Part shown: positions 1-5,422 of the stretch, one piece after another
Layout of the letters: the number at the start of each line of letters is the position of its first letter
Position numbering within the stretch: the stretch's first letter is position 1
Assembly: GCA_020696915.1 (NCBI GenBank)
Contig: JAJFMR010000159.1
Location: forward strand, 1 to 6,720
Direction of reading: 5' to 3'
Source of the DNA: Rhizobiaceae bacterium
GTDB lineage: Bacteria > Pseudomonadota > Alphaproteobacteria > Rhizobiales > Rhizobiaceae
Length of the DNA stretch: 6,720 nt
Program-made: the position numbers and the translations under genes
The notes under the pieces: generated by a model
The model's input: only the letters and a program-made list of their open reading frames with translations
Told to the model about the DNA's origin: nothing
The model's database searches: none

Positions 1-202
1 TCACGCGCTGCGGCTCGAAGAAGCCAAGTGGCTGCTGGAAACGAGCGACGAGGCCGTCGAGGCGATCGCCAATGAAGTCGGCTACGAGGACACGAGCTTC
101 TTCGGGCGCCTGTTCCGCCGCAAGGTCGGTATTACACCGATGCAATACCGCTTGCGCTTCGGGTCGCTGCGCCGGGCGGTCCAAAGGAATGACCAGGGAT
201 AA
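1..202 (+). CDS. AraC-type transcriptional regulator, C-terminal fragment (probably GlxA-like)
   Basis: Only the last 66 residues are present; the gene enters from the left edge, the first whole codon is at 2 and the TAA stop is at 200-202. The fragment is the second half of an AraC/XylS DNA-binding domain. It shows the helix leading into the second helix-turn-helix (EEAKWLLETSDEAVEAIA), the second helix-turn-helix itself (NEVGYEDTSFFGRLFRRKVG), and the family closing signature ITPMQYRLRF, followed by a short tail. Such proteins bind DNA as transcription activators. The wording of the second helix-turn-helix resembles the GlxA-type regulators that carry a DJ-1/PfpI-like N-terminal domain, but that domain lies outside the window, so the subfamily is inferred. 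The effector and target genes cannot be read. The next gene starts 230 bp downstream and looks independent. Confidence 0.88.
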   Translation, partial: HALRLEEAKWLLETSDEAVEAIANEVGYEDTSFFGRLFRRKVGITPMQYRLRFGSLRRAVQRNDQG

Positions 203-358
203 TCCGCCAAGCAGGACGTTGGTTTCATTCAGGGTAAATGTCTGCTTCTGGATAATCCCCAAACATGCGGTAGCGCGCGCAAGCCCGAATGGCAGGAACG
301 GATCGATTGAACCCCCTGGCGATACCGCTGTCCAATGGTGCCGAAATCGTCGTCTCGT

Positions 359-387
359 CTTGTTTCGGGTGGTCGGCCGGTCTATTT
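359..387 (+). promoter_or_regulatory. Candidate vegetative promoter for grxD
   Basis: CTTGTT at 359-364 and CTATTT at 382-387 are separated by exactly 17 bases. This fits the rhizobial housekeeping sigma pattern CTTGAC-N17-CTATAT with four and five of six matches. Transcription would begin near 394, giving a leader of about 39 bases before the grxD start. This is a pattern match by eye; no expression evidence is available. The rest of the 203-432 spacer shows no gene. A small 5-bp stem (403-407 with 411-415) lies between this promoter and the ribosome binding site. Confidence 0.38.
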
Positions 388-432
388 GAAGGGCATGTTC
401 CACCCTGCCCCAGGGCGCGAAAGGGCTAGCCA

Positions 433-765
433 ATGAGCGGAATACGCGACTTTATCGACAGTGAGGTGAAGAGCCAGGACGTGGTGGTCTTCATGAAGGG
501 GACCCCGGGCTTTCCGCAGTGCGGTTTCTCGGGCCAGGTCGCCCAGATCCTCGATTATCTCGGCGTCGACTACAAGGGCGTCAACGTGCTCACCTCCAAC
601 GATCTTCGCCAGGGCATCAAGGACTACTCGAACTGGCCGACGATTCCGCAGCTTTACGTCAAGGGCGAATTCGTCGGCGGCTGCGATATCGTGCGCGAGA
701 TGTTCCAGTCGGGCGAACTGCAGTCCTTCCTGGACCAGAAGGGCGTTTCCGTAAAAGCTGCCTGA
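433..765 (+). CDS. grxD: Grx4-family monothiol glutaredoxin (CGFS type)
   Basis: A 110-residue single-domain monothiol glutaredoxin, the usual length for the bacterial Grx4/GrxD class. Visible landmarks are Lys22, the CGFS active site at 30-33, the WPTIPQLY segment with its cis-proline at 68-75, and the GGCDI glutathione-binding segment at 82-86. Members of this family bind a [2Fe-2S] cluster between two monomers, using the CGFS cysteine and glutathione, and pass clusters to acceptor proteins, often together with BolA. They act in the cytoplasm. The start is supported by GAAAGGG at 419-425, seven bases before the ATG. In many alphaproteobacteria a bolA gene sits directly upstream; here the upstream neighbour is an AraC-type regulator instead. 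A drug exporter follows after 95 bases and might be cotranscribed. Family assignment is firm. Confidence 0.96.
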   Translation: MSGIRDFIDSEVKSQDVVVFMKGTPGFPQCGFSGQVAQILDYLGVDYKGVNVLTSNDLRQGIKDYSNWPTIPQLYVKGEFVGGCDIVREMFQSGELQSFLDQKGVSVKAA

Positions 766-770
766 CCGCC

Positions 771-784
771 GCCGGATTACCGGC
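771..784 (+). other. Small hairpin just after grxD
   Basis: GCCGG (771-775) and CCGGC (780-784) form a perfect 5-bp stem around an ATTA loop, beginning five bases after the grxD stop. No run of T follows, so it is not a standard intrinsic terminator. It could slow decay of the grxD message from the 3' end or weakly attenuate read-through into the exporter gene. In sequence this rich in G and C, a stem of this size may also be chance. Confidence 0.25.
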
Positions 785-860
785 CCCTCTCGAGCCTGCC
801 GCCGCGCGACTGATTCGCTGCCGGCCCGCGGGCACATTCATGTTTCGATCGGACGGTGCC

Positions 861-2126
861 ATGGACCAGCAGATTTCGCGCGGCGCCGCCGCTGCACAGT
901 CCCTGCCGCGCTGGGAATTCATCGCGCTCTGCGCAGCGCTCATGGCGCTGAACGCGCTCGCCATCGACATCATGCTGCCGGCCCTGCAGCAGATCGGCGC
1001 CGGCCTCGGGGTCGAGGACGAAAACGCCAGGCAATACGTCATCACCGCCTATTTCGCCGGCATGGCATTCGCGCTGCTGCCCTATGGCCCGGCCTCCGAC
1101 ACCTTCGGCCGGAGGCCGCCGCTGCTGTTCGGGCTTGCGATCTACGTGGCGGCGGCGGCAGCCGCGGCCTTTGCGCCGAACTTCACGGTGCTGCTGGCGC
1201 TCCGCTTCATCCAGGGCATCGGCGCCGCCTCGACCCGGGTCATTGCCATCTCCATCGTCCGGGACCGCTTCGGCGGCCGACGGATGGCCGAGATCATGTC
1301 GCTGATCTTCATGGTCTTCATGATCATCCCTGTCGTCGCGCCGGGGCTCGGCCAGCTGGTCATGCTGCTCGGCACCTGGCACATGATCTTCACGTCGATG
1401 GCCGGCATCGCGCTCGTCATCGTCTTCTGGGCGTGGTCCAGGCTGCCAGAAACGCTGCATCCGGACGACCGCCGCCCGTTCACCCTGGCCTCGATCCGGG
1501 AAGCCTTCGGCATCGTTCTCACCTCCCGCGTCCCGCTCTGGTACACGCTGGCCTCGATGACCGTCTTCGGCGCCCTGTTCGGCTTCATCAACTCGGCGCA
1601 GCAGATCTATGTCGGCATATACGGACTGGGCGTCTGGTTCCCGGTGGTGTTCGCCGCGGTCGCCGGGCTGATGGCCGTGTCTTCCTTTCTGAACTCGCGC
1701 CTGGTCAACCGCTTCGGCATGCGCCGGCTATCGCATTCAGCCGTGCTCGGCTTCCTGTCGGTCAGCTCGATCTGGCTGGTCTGGTCGATGTTCGGCGAAC
1801 TGCCGCTCGCCGCCTTCATCGTCCTTTTCGCCGCGGCGATGTTCCAGTTCGGCTGGATCGGATCCAACTTCAACTCGATTTCGATGGAGCCGCTCGGCCA
1901 CATCGCCGGATCCGCATCAGCCGTCCAGGGTTTCATCCAGACGCTGGGCGGCGGCATCATCGGTGCTGCTCTTGGTCAGATGTTCGATGGCACGACGACG
2001 CCGCTGGCCGCCGGCTTTGCCGGCCTCGCGGCAATCGGCCTGGTCATGGTTCTGATTGCCGAAAAGGGCAGGCTGTTCGGCACCGGCATCGATCACCAGG
2101 AACCGCTACGCGTCGACCGGCGCTAG
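861..2126 (+). CDS. Bcr/CflA-family multidrug efflux transporter (MFS)
   Basis: A 421-residue inner-membrane protein of the major facilitator superfamily with about twelve hydrophobic segments, a normal length. Family marks are the loop motif A variant YGPASDTFGRRPP (75-87), the Bcr/CflA signature RFIQGIGAASTRVIAISIVRD-like segment (115-135) with its conserved Arg and closing Arg-Asp, the PVVAPGLGQLV segment in the fifth helix (157-167), and LPET (195-198) at the start of the central loop. Relatives export drugs such as bicyclomycin, chloramphenicol or sulfonamides by proton antiport; the real substrate cannot be predicted. I chose ATG 861 because GGACGG at 851-856 gives a weak ribosome binding site. 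ATG 840, in frame and seven codons earlier, is possible but has no such site. The last 21 bases overlap the 3' end of the opposing ttcA-like gene. Confidence 0.92.
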   Translation: MDQQISRGAAAAQSLPRWEFIALCAALMALNALAIDIMLPALQQIGAGLGVEDENARQYVITAYFAGMAFALLPYGPASDTFGRRPPLLFGLAIYVAAAAAAAFAPNFTVLLALRFIQGIGAASTRVIAISIVRDRFGGRRMAEIMSLIFMVFMIIPVVAPGLGQLVMLLGTWHMIFTSMAGIALVIVFWAWSRLPETLHPDDRRPFTLASIREAFGIVLTSRVPLWYTLASMTVFGALFGFINSAQQIYVGIYGLGVWFPVVFAAVAGLMAVSSFLNSRLVNRFGMRRLSHSAVLGFLSVSSIWLVWSMFGELPLAAFIVLFAAAMFQFGWIGSNFNSISMEPLGHIAGSASAVQGFIQTLGGGIIGAALGQMFDGTTTPLAAGFAGLAAIGLVMVLIAEKGRLFGTGIDHQEPLRVDRR

Positions 2127-2987
2127 GTCGGCCCCCGACCGCAACAGTGCGGTAAAGTCGAACGCCTTCGGATCGAGCAGGTGCGAGGCCCTCACATTGG
2201 CGAGCGCCCGGATCATCGTGTCCTTGCGTCCCGGCATGCGCTGCTCGATGTCGGCGAGCATCTCCTTCATGGCGTTGCGCTGCAGCCCTTCCTGGCTGCC
2301 GCACAGGTCGCAGGGGATGATGGGAAACCGCATCGCGCCGGCGAAGCGTTCGAGGTCGGCCTCGGAACAGAAGCTGAGCGGCCTCAGTACGAAGACGTCG
2401 CCCTCGTCGTTGAGAAGCTTCGGCGGCATCGCCGCCAGCCTTCCGCCATGGAACAGATTGAGGAAGAAGGTTTCCAGAATGTCCTCGCGGTGATGCCCGA
2501 GCACCAGAGACGAGCAGCCCTCCTCCCGGGCGATCCTGTAGAGGTGCCCGCGACGAAGCCGCGAACACAGCGAGCAGTAGGTCTGGCCGACAGCGATCTT
2601 GTCGGTGACCACCGAATAGGTGTCCTGGTACTCGATGCGGTGCGAGACGCCGTGCCGCGCGAGAAAGTCCGGGAGAACGTCCTTTGGGAAATTCGGCTGG
2701 CCCTGGTCGAGATTGCAGGCAAGCAGGTCCACGGCGAGCAGGCCGCGCCATTTGAGATCGAGCAGAATGGAAAGAAGGCCATACGAATCCTTGCCTCCCG
2801 AAAGTGCGACCAGCCAGCGTTCGCCGGGGCGCAACATGGCGAAATCCTCGATCGCCTGCCGCGTCAGCCGGAGGAGCCGCTTGCGCAGCTTGTTGAATTC
2901 CACCGTCGCCGGCGCCTCCCGAAACATCGAAAAGTCCGCCGCGACGACGTCGGAGGCAAAGTCCGGGCCCAATTTCTGCATACCCAT
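2106..2987 (-). CDS. ttcA: TtcA-like tRNA 2-thiocytidine synthetase (PP-loop, Fe-S)
   Basis: A 293-residue cytoplasmic protein. The PP-loop ATP pyrophosphatase motif SGGKDS is at 63-68, the CSLC pair is at 138-141, and a third cysteine group CDLCGSQ is at 226-232. This arrangement matches TtcA, which adenylates C32 of certain tRNAs and replaces its oxygen with sulfur using a [4Fe-4S] cluster held by three cysteines. Here Cys138, Cys141 and probably Cys229 would be the ligands. Segments LGHHREDILETFFLNLF (164-180) and CGSQEGLQRNAMKEML (229-244) also fit the family. ATG 2987 is supported by GGGAG (complement of 2996-3000), eight bases upstream; a second ATG at 2981 is less well placed. A strong inverted repeat lies directly against that binding site. 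The gene overlaps the exporter on the other strand by 21 bp at the 3' end. Other TtcA/TilS-like PP-loop proteins share parts of this pattern, so the exact tRNA position is inferred. Confidence 0.9.
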   Translation of the reverse strand: MGMQKLGPDFASDVVAADFSMFREAPATVEFNKLRKRLLRLTRQAIEDFAMLRPGERWLVALSGGKDSYGLLSILLDLKWRGLLAVDLLACNLDQGQPNFPKDVLPDFLARHGVSHRIEYQDTYSVVTDKIAVGQTYCSLCSRLRRGHLYRIAREEGCSSLVLGHHREDILETFFLNLFHGGRLAAMPPKLLNDEGDVFVLRPLSFCSEADLERFAGAMRFPIIPCDLCGSQEGLQRNAMKEMLADIEQRMPGRKDTMIRALANVRASHLLDPKAFDFTALLRSGADLAPVDA

Positions 2988-2999
2988 ATGTCGTTCTCC

Positions 3000-3031
3000 C
3001 GGGCGGTCGCCGTCAGCGAACGGACCGCCCG
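3000..3031 (-). promoter_or_regulatory. Strong hairpin in the ttcA leader, touching its ribosome binding site
   Basis: CGGGCGGTC (3000-3008) is the exact reverse complement of GACCGCCCG (3023-3031). The stem continues inward with CGT (3011-3013) against ACG (3020-3022), leaving a two-base GC bulge (3009-3010) and a six-base loop. That makes twelve pairs, mostly G-C. Read on the ttcA strand, the structure ends at the first base of the GGGAG ribosome binding site and twelve bases before the ATG. It could control access of the ribosome, or as DNA it could be an operator for a dimeric repressor. No T-run follows on either strand, so a terminator is unlikely. The pairing is seen directly; any role is inferred. 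Confidence 0.5.
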
Positions 3032-3084
3032 CTCACATCGGCATGCGCTGAGCAAGACGCGCTTTGCCGCCGTAGTCTCCTGTT

Positions 3085-3183
3085 TCGCATCGGAACCGAT
3101 CAAAAAGCGATTCCACTTTTCGGCCCGATGCTCTTGCTCGCAACCGAATCGATCCGAAAAGATTCCAGTTTGCAGTCCGATGC
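3085..3183. repeat. Two degenerate tandem copies of a ~47-bp intergenic repeat with dyad symmetry
   Basis: Copy 1 (3085-3131) and copy 2 (3138-3183) align over their whole length with small gaps, sharing TCGCA, CGATC, GATTCCA and TCCGATGC/CCCGATGC blocks in the same order. Copy 1 also has dyad symmetry: GCATCGG (3087-3093) pairs with CCGATGC (3125-3131), with an inner AAAAG (3103-3107) against CTTTT (3116-3120). Copy 2 has lost much of this symmetry. The sequence resembles short intergenic repeats that I recall as frequent in rhizobial genomes, but I cannot confirm copy number here. Two units with a 6-bp spacer are not a CRISPR array. The pair lies between the divergent ttcA-like and gtrB-like genes and may overlap the promoters of either. 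Confidence 0.6.
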
Positions 3184-3225
3184 CGTAACCCGCCCCTAAC
3201 CGCGCTCGAATAGGGTCGAAGTGTG

Positions 3226-4296
3226 ATGAACAGAGCCTCGTCTCGCCCTAAATATCCGAACAGACCGCGAAGTGAACACCCGGAGCCGGCATTGGCCGAA
3301 AAGTCCACCATCTCGATCATCGTTCCGGTGCTGAACGAAGAGCAGTCGGTGCCGATCTTCGTCGACCGCGTCCTCCCGATGCTGGATACGCTCTGCCGGG
3401 ACCAGCTGTCCGGCGGAACATTCGAGATCATTTTCATCGATGACGGCAGTACCGACGGCACGGCGGGCCGGATATTGCAGGCGGCCCGGAGCAGGGAGGA
3501 GATAAAGCTGGTCCGCCTGTCGCGCAATTTCGGGAAGGAGGCGGCCCTGGCAGCCGGGCTGCACTACGCCTCCGGAGGGGCCGTCATCCCCATGGACGTC
3601 GACCTTCAGGATCCGCCGGAGGTCGTCCCGAGGATGGTCGCCGAATGGCTGAGAGGGGCCGAGGTGGTGAACGCCATGCGCCGGCGGCGGGACAGCGACA
3701 CCGCGCTCAAGCGGTGGACCGCGCGGACCTTCTACAGACTTTACAACACGATTGCCGATCTCCCCATCAAGTCGGACGTGGGGGATTTCAGGCTGCTCGA
3801 CCGTGCCGTGGTCGATACGCTCAATCGGCTCTCGGAAGGCTCGCGCTTCACGAAGGCACTGTATTCCTGGGTCGGCTACCGTAACGTGGACATCGAGTAC
3901 GACCGCGCCGAGCGGTCGAGCGGTGATACCAAATGGCGCTTCGGCAAGCTCTTCCGCTTTGCCGTCGACGGCTTCATCGCCTCGACGACCATCCCGCTCC
4001 GGGTGTGGAGCTATGTCGGCCTTTTCATCGGTCTGGCGGCATTCGTCTATGCCGGCATCGTCATCTTCGGGACGCTGGCCTTCGGCAATGACGTGCCCGG
4101 CTACTCGTCCCTGATGGTGGTCATCCTGCTGCTTGGCGGGCTGAACCTGCTCTCGCTGGGCGTCATGGGCGAGTATATCGGCCGCATGGCGCAGGAGGTC
4201 CGCAATCGGCCGCTCTTCGTGGTTCGCGATACCCACGGCCTGACCCCGGGTCAGCGCAGTCCGGAGTCCCGCGGAACGCCGGCGCAGATCGTCTGA
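3226..4296 (+). CDS. GtrB-like polyprenyl-phosphate glycosyltransferase (GT2)
   Basis: A 356-residue membrane-anchored family 2 glycosyltransferase of the DPM1/GtrB type. The cytoplasmic catalytic domain opens with SIIVPVLNEE (30-39), then IDDGSTDGT (71-79) for nucleotide-sugar binding, DVDLQDPPE (124-132) with the metal-binding acidic residues, and DVGDFRLLDR (184-193). Two membrane helices follow (about 263-287 and 294-314), ending in the typical GEYIGR motif (315-320). Relatives transfer glucose or another sugar from a nucleotide donor to undecaprenyl phosphate on the inner face of the membrane; the sugar is not predictable here. About 27 extra polar residues precede the first beta strand. 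I used ATG 3226; the GTG directly before it at 3223 is equally possible. The only binding-site candidate is AGGG at 3212-3215. Part of it lies in a 5-bp inverted repeat (CCCTA 3194-3198, TAGGG 3211-3215). The stop codon touches the next gene's ATG. Confidence 0.92.
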   Translation: MNRASSRPKYPNRPRSEHPEPALAEKSTISIIVPVLNEEQSVPIFVDRVLPMLDTLCRDQLSGGTFEIIFIDDGSTDGTAGRILQAARSREEIKLVRLSRNFGKEAALAAGLHYASGGAVIPMDVDLQDPPEVVPRMVAEWLRGAEVVNAMRRRRDSDTALKRWTARTFYRLYNTIADLPIKSDVGDFRLLDRAVVDTLNRLSEGSRFTKALYSWVGYRNVDIEYDRAERSSGDTKWRFGKLFRFAVDGFIASTTIPLRVWSYVGLFIGLAAFVYAGIVIFGTLAFGNDVPGYSSLMVVILLLGGLNLLSLGVMGEYIGRMAQEVRNRPLFVVRDTHGLTPGQRSPESRGTPAQIV

Positions 4297-4695
4297 ATGA
4301 TGGACCTCGCCGCCCGCCTGTCGCGCTCGAAGATGGTACGATTTGGCCTTGTGGGGATCGTCAGCACCATTATCGATGTCGCCGTGTTCGCCGCTGCGGT
4401 GGCGCTTGGAACCCCGGCCCTTGCGGCCAATCTCCTCGGCTGGCTGGTGGCCGTCTCCTTCTCCTATTTCGCCAATTCGCGCTGGTCCTTCGAACGCGAC
4501 CCGGGCCTCGGTGATGCCCGCTCGGCCCTGCGGTTCGTGACGCTCGGCGCACTGATCACGCTCGGCGTATCGAGCGTGGCCCTCGTTTCGCTGGCGCCGC
4601 TGATCGGGGTGATTCCTGCCAAGCTTGCAGGCATCGCGATCGCGGCGGTCATCAACTTCATGGCCGCACGCTGGTCCATCGAGAACCGGATCTGA
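4297..4695 (+). CDS. GtrA-family membrane protein
   Basis: A 132-residue integral membrane protein with four predicted helices (about 14-34, 40-60, 79-101 and 106-124), the standard GtrA/DPMS size and topology. Signatures are VRFGLVGIVSTIIDVAVF in helix 1, YFANSRWSF after helix 2 (57-65) and NFMAARWSIENR at the C-terminus (120-131). In O-antigen glucosylation systems GtrA is thought to flip the polyprenyl-phosphate sugar made by GtrB to the outer face of the inner membrane; the flippase activity is not directly proven for most members. The ATG follows the upstream stop without a single spacer base (TGA|ATG), and no strong ribosome binding site is seen, so translation is probably coupled to the gtrB-like gene. 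A second ATG at 4300 is possible. No third glycosyltransferase gene follows: the next gene is on the opposite strand 18 bases away. Confidence 0.92.
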   Translation: MMDLAARLSRSKMVRFGLVGIVSTIIDVAVFAAAVALGTPALAANLLGWLVAVSFSYFANSRWSFERDPGLGDARSALRFVTLGALITLGVSSVALVSLAPLIGVIPAKLAGIAIAAVINFMAARWSIENRI

Positions 4696-4713
4696 AGGCG
4701 CCGCTTTTCGATC

Positions 4714-5298
4714 CTATTCCTGCCAGGGACCCGCATAGTCCGAGACCAGTTTCGACAGGTCGGGCCGCGGCCGGTCCGGGCCTGGTGCCGAGCAGGAGCC
4801 GATATGCACGAAGCCGACGACCCGCTCGCCGGGCGCCAGCCCGAGGACACGGCGGCCTTCCTCCAGATCCGAATACCAGTTGGTGATCCAGTTCGTGCCA
4901 TAGCCGAGCGCATTGGCGGCAATGACCAGGCTCATGGCCGCCGCGCCGCCCGAGAGGAACATCTCCCATTGCGGGATTTTGGGGTTGTCCCTGGGAGTCG
5001 ATATGACGCCGACGACCAGCGGCGCCCGCGAAAAGCGTGCAAGTTCCTGGTTGCGGCGCCCTTCAGGCAAAGGGCCTTCGCGCGTCTCGGCCAGATCGGC
5101 GAGCAGTCGCCCGACCGCGTGTCGCGTCTCGCCGCGATACAGGATAAAGCGCCAGGGGGCGAGGCGGCCGTGATCCGGCACCCGGCTGGCAATCGTCAGG
5201 ATCGTTTCGAGTTCCTGGTCGCTGGGAGCCGGTTCGCGCAGATCGGGTATCGGAGCGGAGCTTCGGGTCAACAGGAAATCGATGATGGGCGACGCCAT
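4714..5298 (-). CDS. YdjA-like nitroreductase family protein
   Basis: A 194-residue cytoplasmic flavoprotein of the nitroreductase fold, close to the length of Escherichia coli YdjA. The N-terminal RSS flavin-contact segment (12-14), the EPAPSDQELETIL helix (22-34) and the very typical VPDHGRLAPWRF (40-51) bind FMN. KIPQWEMFLSGGAAAMSL (107-124) and ALGYGTNWITNWYSD (130-144) match the family core, and VVGFVHIGS (160-168) is the closing strand. Members use NAD(P)H to reduce nitroaromatic, quinone or other substrates; the natural one is generally unknown. The reading frame stays open further upstream, but ATG 5298 is chosen because the family domain begins right there and AGAAGAAG (complement of 5303-5310) lies four bases before it. 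The gene is convergent with gtrA (18-bp gap) and divergent from the three-repeat secreted protein. Confidence 0.92.
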   Translation of the reverse strand: MASPIIDFLLTRSSAPIPDLREPAPSDQELETILTIASRVPDHGRLAPWRFILYRGETRHAVGRLLADLAETREGPLPEGRRNQELARFSRAPLVVGVISTPRDNPKIPQWEMFLSGGAAAMSLVIAANALGYGTNWITNWYSDLEEGRRVLGLAPGERVVGFVHIGSCSAPGPDRPRPDLSKLVSDYAGPWQE

Positions 5299-5351
5299 TG
5301 ATCTTCTTCTCTCATGCTGTGGGGCGGCCGGTGAAGGGAGGTGCAGGACGT

Positions 5352-5378
5352 CGCCGGCTGGCGCTCGCCGGGCCGGCG
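5352..5378. other. Inverted repeat in the divergent spacer 5299-5422
   Basis: CGCCGGC (5352-5358) and GCCGGCG (5372-5378) form a perfect 7-bp inverted repeat separated by 13 bases. It sits near the middle of the 124-bp spacer between the nitroreductase gene and the divergent secreted-protein gene, a natural place for an operator shared by both. In DNA this GC-rich a repeat of this size may arise by chance. The rest of the spacer shows no gene and no convincing promoter. Confidence 0.25.
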
Positions 5379-5422
5379 GATCGGCCTTGAAATTGCCATC
5401 ACGCAGGGCTTCAACGCAAGCC

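Noticed and set aside
3085..3183. CRISPR-like reading of the repeat pair
   Set aside because: Only two degenerate copies exist, separated by six bases, and there is no spacer of proper size and no cas gene.
2181..3188. Open frame of 335 codons on the plus strand opposite the ttcA-like gene
   Set aside because: It runs through the ttcA gene, its leader hairpin and both repeat copies, and has no recognisable domain.
3196..4236. Open frame of 346 codons antisense to the gtrB-like gene
   Set aside because: The plus-strand product has every GT2 motif; the minus-strand product is low-complexity His/Asp/Arg/Gln sequence typical of a shadow.
4696..4713. Terminator between gtrA and the nitroreductase gene
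   Set aside because: GGCGCC followed by GCTTTT is present, but the palindrome is only six bases with no room for a loop.
5386..5414. Possible promoter CTTGAA-N17-CTTCAA giving a leaderless message for the secreted-protein gene
   Set aside because: The -35-like box is good, but the -10-like box matches only three of six positions. The idea of a leaderless transcript starting at about 5422 is attractive given the lack of a ribosome binding site, yet too weak to annotate.
5282..5422. N-terminal extension of the secreted-protein frame upstream to an ATG at 5282
   Set aside because: It would overlap the divergent nitroreductase start and place an Arg-rich segment with no family character in front of a clear signal peptide starting at 5423.
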